Source: Thecaphora thlaspeos (Eukaryota > Basidiomycota > Ustilaginomycetes > Urocystidales > Glomosporiaceae). Taken from it: a stretch of DNA of 64,000 nt. A program made the translations under genes and the position numbers. Shown here in pieces: positions 20,670 through 29,905 of this stretch. Every line of letters starts with the position of its first letter. Within the stretch, counting starts at the first letter, position 1. Location: the NCBI GenBank assembly GCA_900291925.1, contig UWYS01000010.1, positions 310,001 through 374,000 of the forward strand. Direction: 5' to 3'. Below the pieces are notes generated by a model that was not told the DNA's origin, searched no databases, and saw only the letters and a list, made by a program, of their open reading frames with translations.

Positions 20670-21601
20670 TCACACGCTGCCCTTGCGGGCGAGCTTCGAC
20701 GGAGCGGTGCGGTTAGGGCAGGAGAGGGCGCCGTGCTCGGCGCTGTTGCAGATCTGGCACGAGTGCTCGTACCGGCAGCGGGGGCAGACGACGTTGAGGT
20801 TGAAACGTTGGAAATGCGAGTACGTGGTCGTGGTGTTGGTGCGCGTGTGGGGTTGGGCCCCAAGCGGGAACTACCGGCGGTCTGGGCGCGCGGCGGGTTG
20901 GCGCGTGACGATGAGCTCGAGGGGCCGTTCTTGGCGTGCGGGTAGAGGTGGCGCGCGGCAAGGTTGGCGTCGTGATCCTTCCAGACCTTGACGGCGTTGG
21001 TGCCAAAGCGCTACCTGCAGACGGCGAGGTGATACGAAGCGACGGCGTCCCAGCGATAGAGGCCGTTTTACTCGACGAGGTTCTCGAGGTAGGCTAGGAG
21101 GCACTCGGCGAGCGTCCAGTCCTGCGTGTAGCGGCCGCGGATTGCGACGTAGGCGGTCCAAATCTGGGTGAGTGCGACGATCTTTGGGACACAGCGCACG
21201 AACGCCGAGGCTTTTGCGGCTTGGCGGTCCTTCTTGTTGACCAGGGCGCCGTTCTCAATGGTGATCTTGTCGTCGTCGGGGTCCTCGCTGACGACGGTGC
21301 TGCTGGGGTTGCGCAGCTTGACCAGTTGCTCTGCCTTAAGCCGGTCACGCGCCACCAAGTCGACGATCTCGCGGGGAACCCAGGTGAAGCAGCGTCGACG
21401 GGCAGCGTCGACGAGAGGAGAGATGATGGGAGAGAGGAGAGAGGAGGTAGTCTGCCAGCCGGCGAAGGCTGCCAGCGAGGCAACCAGCTCGCTGCCTCGA
21501 ACTGGCGCACCCTGCGCACGTGACCGGGCGCCGAGCAGTGCAAGCGCGCGGTGAAAGAGGCGCGCGCGAGAGCGGGAGCGAGAGCGCGATGCCCTCCACA
21601 T
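20670..21601 (-). pseudogene. Broken retrotransposon gag with zinc knuckle
   Basis: From an ATG at 21601 the frame reads through TQIWTAYVAIRGRY and CLLAYLENLVE. It then meets a TAA at 21068-21070, continues in the same frame as NGLYRWDAVASYHLAVCR, and meets a TAG at 21011-21013 before RFGTNAVKVWKDHD. A frame change somewhere around 20860-20900 is needed to reach FQRFNLNVVCPRC and the zinc knuckle (20718-20759), which fits C-x2-C-x4-H-x4-C. The frame ends at 20670. The two stops are single-base changes from plausible sense codons, so this copy cannot make full-length Gag unless suppressed. Gag would package the element RNA. Confidence 0.7.
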
Positions 21602-21693
21602 GCTCTCCTGCACGTCAAGGGCAAAGATGCTTTCTCGCCTGTCCGTTCTTCCCGACCGACCACCACCACCTCCTCCTCTGACCCTCCATCGAC

Positions 21694-22750
21694 ATGTCAA
21701 ACTCTCGCTCCACCCGTCGGCGTTCCAGCAGTTCCACACGACACCATCACCACCGCCCTCGTTCCGACACCCCACCTCGTTTCAGCACTACCTCCACACC
21801 ATGCGACCTATACTCGATCGCAACACGCATCCGAACCTTACGAGAAGCCTACGATTCTCGTCTTCTTGACCAACACATCTCCGACATGTTGCATCGGGAT
21901 GATCTCGAAGCTCAATACGAAGAGATGTACGACTACAGCTACAGCGCGAACGGAAAGGAGAAAGGTGTTGATGAGGTCGATGAGGAAGGGTATGCTGCGT
22001 TTATACGACGTGCGTATCTCTTTGTCCTTCCCCCCCCCCCCCCCTTCGCTTTCCCTTTCGAAGGATTAAGAATGTGCTGCTGACTGACAACTGACAAAAT
22101 TCCTTTTTGCGTTTCGATATCGTACTGCATCGCAACGACAAATAGGAGGGATGTACGAACGTTGCCACCCTTTTTCTTTCTCACCATCATACCGTCCTTC
22201 CTCGTCCTCGTCAAGTCACCACACAAAATCTCGTCGTTCCACCACGATCGACTTTGATAAAGCACTGAGGAAAGAAGAGAAACGTCGTCGAAAAGCCTGG
22301 AAAGTCTACACAAGACGATGGCAAGATCTCTCTCACAACCCCACCACCTCCTCCTCCAACCAAGGAGCGACAGAGCAAAAAGAGTGGCGAGAATTACCAT
22401 GGCCTTGTTTCGACCTCCTCTGCATGCCATACGACGAGATCGACTTGATCCAACCCCATCTTCCGCCTTCCCCGTCGCATGCAACCAAGATCACAAAAGA
22501 AAGCATCAAACGATTCCTCTTTTCACATCCTCTCATCCTCTCCCCCTCCTCCTCCTCCTCCCATACCAAAGTCGAAAAAATCAAACTCCTAAGATCAACG
22601 ATAAGAGCCTACCATCCCGATCGATCTACCTCTACGTTGATCGCGACAACTAAAACCAACCATGATAGAAAGGTGACACGTGAGAGTGTCGTTTTTGTTT
22701 CGCAGTGTCTCAATGAGTTGTTGCAGGATGTGAGGAACGATATTGCTTGA
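21694..22750 (+). CDS. NFKBIL1-like protein with C-terminal J-like segment
   Basis: Two exons: 21694-22009 and 22146-22750, about 306 residues; the junction restores the Arg codon. The intron contains a run of 15 C (22030-22044). The N-terminal part is Ser/Arg/His-rich; the middle is strongly charged with long helix-like stretches (FDKALRKEEKRRRKAWKVYTRR). The C-terminal part (WRELPWPCFDLL ... IRRFLFS-like KRFLFSHP ... KIKLLRSTIRAYHPDR ... VSQCLNELLQDV) matches the pattern of NF-kappa-B-inhibitor-like protein 1 relatives, where a W/YHPDR element resembles a degenerate J-domain. Fungi have no NF-kappa-B; the mammalian protein has been linked to RNA processing. Role here unknown. The start lies 93 bp from the retrotransposon gag start, in the opposite direction. 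Confidence 0.65.
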
Positions 22751-22951
22751 TTGATGATGATGAGCTACACTGGAGATAAGAGCATGTGAGGAGGAGAAAG
22801 AATGCGCATGCGTACGAATGTTCCCAGAAGCGTGAGGACGGAGATGTTGTACTTCAAAAGGTGGAGAGACAAAGGTCCCACGCCACGATGGCCTCGACCT
22901 GAAACAAGCATGGTGGATAGAAAAGGGCCCCCCAAGATGCACGCAAGCGCC

Positions 22952-25900
22952 TCAAACGACACCGACCGTACAAACACACCTAAACGTTCCCCAACTCTCG
23001 CTGCGGCCCTCGTCCAGCTTGCCGCCTTCGAGGTAGGCGACGCCGAGCAGGCTGCTGCTCTTCCAGCCCCAGCTCTGGCTCAGCGAAAAGTAGTCGGGCG
23101 CCGAGCTGAAGCGCGTCAGCGCATTGCCAAACGGCGACGGGCAGTGGATGGAAAAGTAGGCGCGCAGCATCCGTCGAGGATCGCGATACGATATCGACGG
23201 AGTCGGACACACTTGGTAGACCGCAGGTCCGCCGGGACACAGAGCAACGATCGGGACGTTGCCGCTCCCGCCTCCTGCTGCTGTTTCGGCACCGTTGTTG
23301 AGGTGTGCCGAGGCCGAGGAAGATGGACGGTAGATGCTGCTCGTAGGCCGCAAGGATCCGCCGCTGGTCGATGTCGAGGCGCCCATGTTGTCCGTACCGG
23401 CGCCGCTGAAACCGAGGCTGCTCAGCGTGTTGCCGCCCGGCAGCATCAGCGTCGAGCCCATCTCGGCCCCAGCCGGCGTGTTGTGCAGGCTGATGCCGCC
23501 CGTGCGATGCGGCGTGTTAGAGGCGGTGCCGGGATCCAGGAAGCTGCTGGCCCCATCGCGGCGCTGCGGCGTCGACGACACGTCGAGCTGCGTCGAATTC
23601 CTGCTCGACTCCCCTCCGCCTCCTCCTACTCCGCCGCTGCCGCCAACGCTGCCGGAGGCGAACGAGCCGCCGTGGCCCGCGCCCAGCATGCTGTCGTACG
23701 GCCGTGGGCTTGACCGATCCAGCGGGAGGCCGTCTCCACCCGCATGGCCAGCTCCCGGCGGAAAGCGGTTGGCCAGCAGGAATGAACGCCGCGGGCCGCG
23801 CGAGGGCGAGTCGGTCTCGCCGAAGTCGCCGCCGGCAAGGGTTTCCTGGGAGGGCGGCGAGGACATCAGCGGCTGCTGGAGTGGCAGCAGCGCCGACGGC
23901 TGCGGGAGGCTCTCGCTCGGGTTCTGGCGGTGCAGGTAGATGCCGAGCTGGATCCCCTTGGCCTTCCTGATCGCCTGGACGTAGAGATTCCAGATCGAGC
24001 CGGCGTAGAAGAACGTAGGCGAATAAAGGCGCTGCTTCTCGGGCAGCAGATCGACGCCAAAGAACTCGACTCCGAGTCGCATCGGCTCGTAGCCCGTCCA
24101 TCGCTCGATCTGGCTTGGATGGGACGTGGCACCGCCGCTTTCGTCTGCCGCATCGGCATCCTCGTCATCATCGTTGGAGATCGGACGGTCGAGGCCCGAT
24201 GCTTCGTCCCCCTCGGGCAGCAGACCGCCGTATTGGCGGAGCGAAGGGGTCTCGCCCCGCTCGTTGCATCGCAGCCGCGACAACGGGCCTCCAGCCTGCT
24301 TGCGCGTGTTTGAAGATGCCCGACTGCCCTTGTCGCCGAGCTCCCGGCCGGACGCCACAGCGTTGGCGATGCCGAAAAAGTGGCGGCGATCCTTCTTGGG
24401 GACGACGATCGCCGAGACGTCTCCTACCGGGGGCGGCGCCGGGAGGGGCACAGTGTTAGGCAGCTGGACGGCGGCGTTGCCGGTGGCGCCGAGGCTGTGG
24501 TTGAGCGACATCGAAGCGGTCGGGGAAGATGGCCTGCCTGCGCCGTGTGAGTCCCCGCTGTGCTGCGACGGCCTCCCCTCGCCCGACCCCGGACCGCTGC
24601 TCCCGTGCCCCTGGCCGCAGACGGCCAAAAGGCCGTCTCCTAGTCGGACTGTGTCGTCAGACGGGACTAGGTAGTAGCGCTTCGAAAGCAGGGCGCCAGA
24701 TCCACCAGAGGACCCTGTAAGGAGCGGCGACATACCGCGACCGCCGAGCGACTGCATCGACATGCTCGGATCCATGCCAAAGGTGGCCTGCAGCAGGGAC
24801 GGGGTAGTTCCTCGCTTCCGCCCCGCGCCGCCGCCACCGCTGGCCTCGCAGGCCTGGACAAAGTCGGCGAGACCGCTTGAGACGCCTAGGTCGACATTGC
24901 CCTCGGCCGACGGCGGTACCTGCACGCCACTGTTGCTCTCGAGCGACCTATTGGCAGCCCAGCTGCCGTCGAGGCCCGCCTCATTCTCGCCGTCCAGCGT
25001 CGGCAGAGAAGGTGGGCGCGAGCCCTTCCCGCAGGAAAGGACGTGATTCTTGAGCTCCGAGCCCGCCCACAGCGCCGCCTGGAGGACAGAGAGGGGCGTG
25101 TAGGGACGGCCCGTCGACGGAGACAGGTCGCAGCTGATCTTGTTGAGCTCCTGGAACGACATGTGCGTGTAGTAGATACCGCTCGAGAAAAGCTGGACGT
25201 ACTCATGCTCATCATCGTCGTCATCTTCCACATCTTCCGCCTCATCGCCATCGCCGGCCCCCTCGACCGTTTCGGTCGTTCGCGCGGAGTGTGATGCGCG
25301 TCGACCTCTGCCGGGGGTGTTCCGCTCAAAGGGGCTGTCGCTGCGGCTCTCGGGGCGCTCCTGCTTGCGGAACGCTCCGTTGAAGCCGAACCCGCGGAAG
25401 CTGGCCATCGGCGGCGATGGCGATGAGAGTCCAGCGTGTTCACTGGCGTTAGCCTCGGACGCGGTGTCGACAGCATCGGTCAGGTCATCGTCGTCGTCCT
25501 GCTCGTCCCACAGATAGGCGTCGATCGAAGCGAGCCGCTCCTTTTGCAGGCGCCGCATCTCGACAATGCGCTTGGCGAAGCTGTAGCGGTCCCACTCGGA
25601 GCGGACAAAGAAGCTGTCGGACGAGATCAGTGCGCGGACCCAGGAGCTGGGCATCGCTGGGTACGACCACACGCGCACGTATGGGATCGACAGCGGCGAG
25701 TCCGGATCGGGCATGTTGCCTTTTGGCAGCAGCGACGGGCCGAGCAGATCGACCTCGCCCGTCAGCACACGGCCGGCGTAGACCGAGAGCCTGCCGACGT
25801 CGCCCCGCCGCTGGTAGTCGTTGAGACGGTCCTGCATCTCTTGCGACCGCACCTGCTCTGCTACCTCCTCGGCATCCAGCACATCGACGCCCCACCGGGC

Positions 25901-27160
25901 CAGCCAGCAGGCGCACGCCTCGCCGATCCGATCGGCGGGCAGTCCGTAGTGGAAGTCTGGAAGCTCTGGCGCGCGGCGGGGCCCGGCCCGGCCCGACATT
26001 TGTGGCGCCTCGCCCGCACCCTGGCTGTCGGCGCCGGCGAACGTGTCCCTGCTCGACCTCCTCGTAGACAACGACGGACTTCTGAGGTCATCATCGTCGT
26101 CTATGCCTCCGCCTCCGAACGACTCTCGGTTTCTTTTGAGACCTGCCGAGCTGGGACCGCTCCTCTGCTCGGACCCAGATCCGCCGCCGAGGGAGAGATC
26201 GCTCACCCTGCGCGACAATTCTGCCTCATCCAATGCGTTCGCGCTATCGTTGGGACGCTTTTCGTCGAAAGAAGATGTACCCTTAGAGCCCTGCTTCTCG
26301 TCGGCGACGTCGCTCGCTCTGCGTCCGCGTCCGCCACGCGCTTGCTGCACGGCGATCGGCTTTCCGAGGTCCTCGAGCGTCCTGATCGGGCCCTGCAGCT
26401 CCCAGTCCCAGTCAGCGGCGGCATCGTCTTGATCGTCTGCAGAGGCTGCGGAGTTGAGGTTCTCGGCCGCTGCCATTGCGCCTTCGATTCCCTTGCCGAT
26501 GGCGAAGCGAAGGTAGTGCGACACAGTGTAAGGTGTGAGGGAGCAGAGGACGAGGGTGAGGGCCTGCGAGGTGATGCTGGGTATGTTGAGGTAGATTGAA
26601 GTGGCTAGGAGCGAGAGTAGGAAGCGCGGCGTCGCCGGGTGGCAGTTGGGCCCGATGGCTTCGTTGTCGAGCCTACCAACCGCCTGCGACTGGCCAAACT
26701 CGATGGTAAAGGCGGGGGAGAGCGGGTGGGCGCTGCAAGGGCTGGCCCAGTACGGGAGGACGAGCTGCGGACCGCCGCCATAGAGGTGAGCGATGCAGTA
26801 CTCAAAAGCGGCGCGACTAATGTTTGGGTCGTCAAAGTGAAGGCTGACGATGTCGCCGCCGTCGTTGGTGGCGGCAGTGGCGGTGGCTGCGTTGGCGGCT
26901 GCTGCGCGGGACGACGAGAGGTTGCTCGGGGTACGCGAGCGCTGGTGGTGGGGCGGCGGTTTTGCAAGTGATGATGCTGCTGCCGAGACGGCGATGTCTT
27001 CAGCGTAGCCGCCGCAGAGCATGGCGCGGAAGAAGCCAGACTGGATCAGGAAGAGGCGATGGAGGCTATAGGCACGGCCAAAGGCGCCCACCTTGACGTC
27101 CGAGCACTGGCCCTGTTTGAGGCCGAGCTCGTAGACGTGGCTCTGCATGGAGGTCGTCAT
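22952..27160 (-). CDS. Large BTB/POZ-domain protein
   Basis: One uninterrupted frame of 1402 residues. The N-terminal BTB fold is seen as YELGLKQGQCSDVKVGAFG, YSLHRLFLIQSGFFRAML, then after an Ala/Asn-rich insertion VSLHFDDPNISRAAFEY and IAHLYGGGP. A BACK-like helical part follows (FLLSLLATSIYLNIPSI, YTVSHYLRFAIGKGI). Ordered blocks further on include WARWGVDVLD-like sequence, YVRVWSYPAMPSSWVRAL, and a C-terminal region with RWTGYEPMRLGVEFFGVDL and QVCPTPSISYRDPRRML. Long Gly/Ser/acidic insertions separate them. BTB proteins often recruit substrates to cullin-3 ligases or act in transcription. The domain order resembles fungal relatives of germ cell-less type BTB proteins, but that comparison is from memory. 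No intron is apparent, unusual for a gene this long here. Confidence 0.82.
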   Translation of the reverse strand: MTTSMQSHVYELGLKQGQCSDVKVGAFGRAYSLHRLFLIQSGFFRAMLCGGYAEDIAVSAAASSLAKPPPHHQRSRTPSNLSSSRAAAANAATATAATNDGGDIVSLHFDDPNISRAAFEYCIAHLYGGGPQLVLPYWASPCSAHPLSPAFTIEFGQSQAVGRLDNEAIGPNCHPATPRFLLSLLATSIYLNIPSITSQALTLVLCSLTPYTVSHYLRFAIGKGIEGAMAAAENLNSAASADDQDDAAADWDWELQGPIRTLEDLGKPIAVQQARGGRGRRASDVADEKQGSKGTSSFDEKRPNDSANALDEAELSRRVSDLSLGGGSGSEQRSGPSSAGLKRNRESFGGGGIDDDDDLRSPSLSTRRSSRDTFAGADSQGAGEAPQMSGRAGPRRAPELPDFHYGLPADRIGEACACWLARWGVDVLDAEEVAEQVRSQEMQDRLNDYQRRGDVGRLSVYAGRVLTGEVDLLGPSLLPKGNMPDPDSPLSIPYVRVWSYPAMPSSWVRALISSDSFFVRSEWDRYSFAKRIVEMRRLQKERLASIDAYLWDEQDDDDDLTDAVDTASEANASEHAGLSSPSPPMASFRGFGFNGAFRKQERPESRSDSPFERNTPGRGRRASHSARTTETVEGAGDGDEAEDVEDDDDDEHEYVQLFSSGIYYTHMSFQELNKISCDLSPSTGRPYTPLSVLQAALWAGSELKNHVLSCGKGSRPPSLPTLDGENEAGLDGSWAANRSLESNSGVQVPPSAEGNVDLGVSSGLADFVQACEASGGGGAGRKRGTTPSLLQATFGMDPSMSMQSLGGRGMSPLLTGSSGGSGALLSKRYYLVPSDDTVRLGDGLLAVCGQGHGSSGPGSGEGRPSQHSGDSHGAGRPSSPTASMSLNHSLGATGNAAVQLPNTVPLPAPPPVGDVSAIVVPKKDRRHFFGIANAVASGRELGDKGSRASSNTRKQAGGPLSRLRCNERGETPSLRQYGGLLPEGDEASGLDRPISNDDDEDADAADESGGATSHPSQIERWTGYEPMRLGVEFFGVDLLPEKQRLYSPTFFYAGSIWNLYVQAIRKAKGIQLGIYLHRQNPSESLPQPSALLPLQQPLMSSPPSQETLAGGDFGETDSPSRGPRRSFLLANRFPPGAGHAGGDGLPLDRSSPRPYDSMLGAGHGGSFASGSVGGSGGVGGGGGESSRNSTQLDVSSTPQRRDGASSFLDPGTASNTPHRTGGISLHNTPAGAEMGSTLMLPGGNTLSSLGFSGAGTDNMGASTSTSGGSLRPTSSIYRPSSSASAHLNNGAETAAGGGSGNVPIVALCPGGPAVYQVCPTPSISYRDPRRMLRAYFSIHCPSPFGNALTRFSSAPDYFSLSQSWGWKSSSLLGVAYLEGGKLDEGRSESWGTFRCVCTVGVV

Positions 27161-28158
27161 GGCGCACTAACGAGGTGGACAGCCTGTGAGATTGAAGACG
27201 GTCCCAGGGCGAAGTTGTAAAAGCGGAGTGCTTCTGGGACAGGTCAGGTCGCGGGGCGGATCGGTGTCGACGTCGATGTCAAGGGGTCCAGGGGGCGCAG
27301 CGAATGGAGCAGCGACTTAGACGTAGCTTGCGATGCTGTACGCCGGCGCAAGCAATGCCGGTGCTTCGACCCCTGCCAAGTCTCTGGCACTGACTCTGGA
27401 GGGGTGCAGGGTGGCTGCTGTCGAGGGGCGGGCCGCCGGGGAGGGGAGCCACAAGAGCGCAGCGCGGGTAAGCGAGGAGGTCCGAAGGGCGGTTTCTGCT
27501 GCGCCTTGGTACGGCTGGTGAAGGGGATGTGTTGGTAGCGGCGAGGGCGGTGGTGGTGGTGGCGGCGGTAAGATGGAGTGCGACGAGGCGGGATGATGAG
27601 GACCAAAGACAAAGAGGGGGAGGGCGAGGGCGAGGCAGGCAGGGCAGGGTTCAAGCTCATCAGCAGGGGGTCCGGCGCCTGGGCGCAGCATTTCACACAC
27701 TAGACTGCCTCGCCTCCCACCAGCAAGCCAGCCGCAAGCCAGCGTCGAGGGCCCAAGGGCCCCGCTGCCTGCCGGCGCAGTTTTGAGTGGGGACGTGCAT
27801 GCTGCCGCCCCTCCGTTTCCCCCAGGCATGCCCTCTACTTGCCGTCAGAGCATGCCGCGCCAACCGCCGACAGACCAACGTCCCTGCTCTCTTTCGGCCT
27901 CGACTCGCACACAAACACACAAACTCTTCCAGCCAACACAGAAAGGAGAGCAACAGGCTCATCGGCAACCTCCACCTCCCTCAGGCGACGACGCCTTGAC
28001 ACGTGTTTCTCGCACAGTCGATCCGACCACTCTTCGGCCCATGCTGCGTCGTTGGGCCGAGCAGGTGTGGGGCGCGCCAGAGGCACTCGCTTGCGTTTGT
28101 CTGCAGTGAATAGACGAGCCTACAACATCGATCGCGTGAAACGCCGCTGACTGTCTCC
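27161..28158. other. Intergenic region upstream of the BTB gene
   Basis: Presumed promoter/5'UTR of the BTB gene and 3' flank of RPN8, both on the minus strand. Frames in it are short and Arg/Pro/Ala-rich. No gene supported. Confidence 0.5.
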
Positions 28159-29345
28159 TCACTTGTCTGCCTTCTTGTCATCGTCCTTCCCTGCCGCCCC
28201 GTCCTTGTCGCCGCCGCCCTCCTTTGCCTCCTTGTAGCCGTTGGCGCCACCGCTGCCGCCGCCGGCAGCCGCGTTGGAGCTCTCCTCGCCCCTCTCGTTC
28301 TCCCGCCTGTTGTCCACCAGCCCGTGGAGCGCGATCACGGCGCGGATCAGGCTGCTCAGGTAGACGACCAGCAGCCGGTCGTTGTTGTCCACCGCAAAGC
28401 TCTTGGCCGCCTCGCTGTTCTTGTCCAGGTCTGGCAGCAGGTTAAAAATGTCTTGGAGGTTGTAGATAATCTGGTGGTTGACTGGCAGCTCTCCCTGCAC
28501 CACCGCAGAGAGGTAGTCGCGGATCTCAATCAGCCGCGACTGCAGTCCGCTTAGCGACGAAAGCTGCGACGAGACTCGCGTCGAGAGCGTGCCCACCGCC
28601 GTCGTATCGCGGATGTCGCGCAGCAGGTGCTCGACGCCAATCTCTTCCGCCTCCTCGGCCTCGATCGTTGATGGCACGTGCATAAACGTCTTTTGTGTCG
28701 CCGTGCCGTCCTGCGGCGGTCCGTACGGCATGGGCGAGAGGGACGGGGAATGCCACGATGAAAGTCAGTACACACGTCGGTCAGGGAAGATCTCAGAGCC
28801 CCTAGTCTGGTAGCCGAGGGACAGGCCGCGCTACTCACATCTTTGATCTCCTCGACGGCAAGGTAGGCGTCAGTGGGAATCCCGACGGCCCTCTGCCGCG
28901 GGTCGACGATGACCATGACCGGTCTCGGGATGAAGCGCTTCATGAGCTCGTTGATCTCGAGGTCCGATGCGCGTAGCCTGGGACCCGTATGGTACCATCC
29001 GACCATCTTTTCACGGGCATTGACCTTCTTGAACATCTCCATCATGCCAGTAATGTAGTCGTGGTCGAGAAACCACGTCTTTGGGTCGCGCTCGTCCTCC
29101 TCGAAGGGTACGGCGAAGCTGTTTGCGACGTTAATCGTCTTGCCGCCATTGAGCTCCTGTCCCAGCAGCACGCCGACCACGCGCTTGCGTGAGCCAGAGG
29201 CGGATCGCGAGGCGTGGTCCGTGACCGAGAGGAGCACCAATGGGTGCACGATGACATTTGTGGAGGAGAGGTTGATCGTCTGTGTCGTGGCGGTATCAAT
29301 GTGATCGTGCATGAAGCGAGGCGGGGCGACAAGGGGCTCAGTCAT
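28159..29345 (-). CDS. RPN8: 26S proteasome lid subunit RPN8 (PSMD7)
   Basis: Exons 29345-28839 and 28710-28159, 352 residues, intron phase 0 (GTGAGT...GCAG). The MPN domain begins [17 protein letters not shown] and includes [39 protein letters not shown] and [18 protein letters not shown]. The JAMM zinc-binding His-x-His is absent (YHTGPRL), as in all RPN8 proteins, which are catalytically inactive partners of the deubiquitinase RPN11. Exon 2 ([28 protein letters not shown]) is the conserved C-terminal half, ending in a Gly/Lys-rich tail. The start chosen is [11 protein letters not shown]. An upstream ATG with GTGAGT seven codons later (near 29420) could form a small extra 5' exon. It is divergent from PGS1 across 560 bp. 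RPN8 is an essential part of the proteasome lid. Confidence 0.95.
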
Positions 29346-29805
29346 ATGGTGGTGGCGAGTGCCTTGTCTAGCCTGCCATCTCCTACTGGCTCGGTACTCA
29401 CCTCCTGTGTTGTGGCCGGCATGATGTATGAGCGGTGGCGCCAAGAAAAGCGCTACGAGTCAGGGTGTATTGGGAAGTTGGGTGAGGGCACGACCGGTGC
29501 TGTATGCAGCGACGAGCTCTCCGGGGAGTGGGTAAGTGCCGTAGTCTGAATGAGGTGCGCTGGTGGTCGATGAGGTCGTGGGTGTTGGTTGTAGTGAAGG
29601 TGTCGAGAGGCAGGTGTCGTCAGGATGTGTGCGAGAGGGAAGGGGAGCAAAAAAGTGGAGTTGGCTGCCGCGAGAGGCTACGCGGCGCTGCGTGCTGGCC
29701 CGCACTCGATCACACGCCCACGCCCACGCCCACGCCGGAAGCGCTGGTTGTGAGAGAGGCGCGGATCCGCCCCTTTCCCAGCCTGTCGTGCCCTCCACAA
29801 ATTAT

Positions 29806-29812
29806 TATATAT
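29806..29812 (+). promoter_or_regulatory. TATA box candidate for PGS1
   Basis: TATATAT lies 94 bp upstream of the PGS1 ATG in the RPN8-PGS1 divergent intergenic region, a typical spacing for a fungal TATA element. Confidence 0.4.
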
Positions 29813-29905
29813 CGGGCAGATCCTCGATTGCTGGCCGGCCCTACGTCACCTCGCAACCTCCCCTTCTTTCCCTCCCACTCGCCATCTTCCACCCTGCCCT
29901 CCGCC

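Larger units (their letters stand above)
17480..21601 (-). mobile_element. Tyrosine-recombinase (DIRS-order, Ngaro-like) retrotransposon
   Basis: Read on the minus strand, the element encodes in order a Gag-like protein with a CCHC zinc knuckle, a reverse transcriptase fused to RNase H, and a tyrosine recombinase. It has no integrase, aspartic protease or apurinic endonuclease. This set defines YR retrotransposons, which integrate through a circular DNA with a recombinase instead of an integrase. The order Gag-RT-RH-YR without a methyltransferase domain resembles the Ngaro group known from basidiomycetes. Gag carries two in-frame stops and a frameshift, while the RT/RH and YR catalytic residues are intact. 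Outer limits are approximate because I found no split direct repeats or inverted termini; the bounds given are those of the coding remnants. Confidence 0.85.

Noticed and set aside
25436..26599. 387-codon plus-strand open frame
   Set aside because: It lies wholly antisense to the BTB gene and has no recognisable motif.
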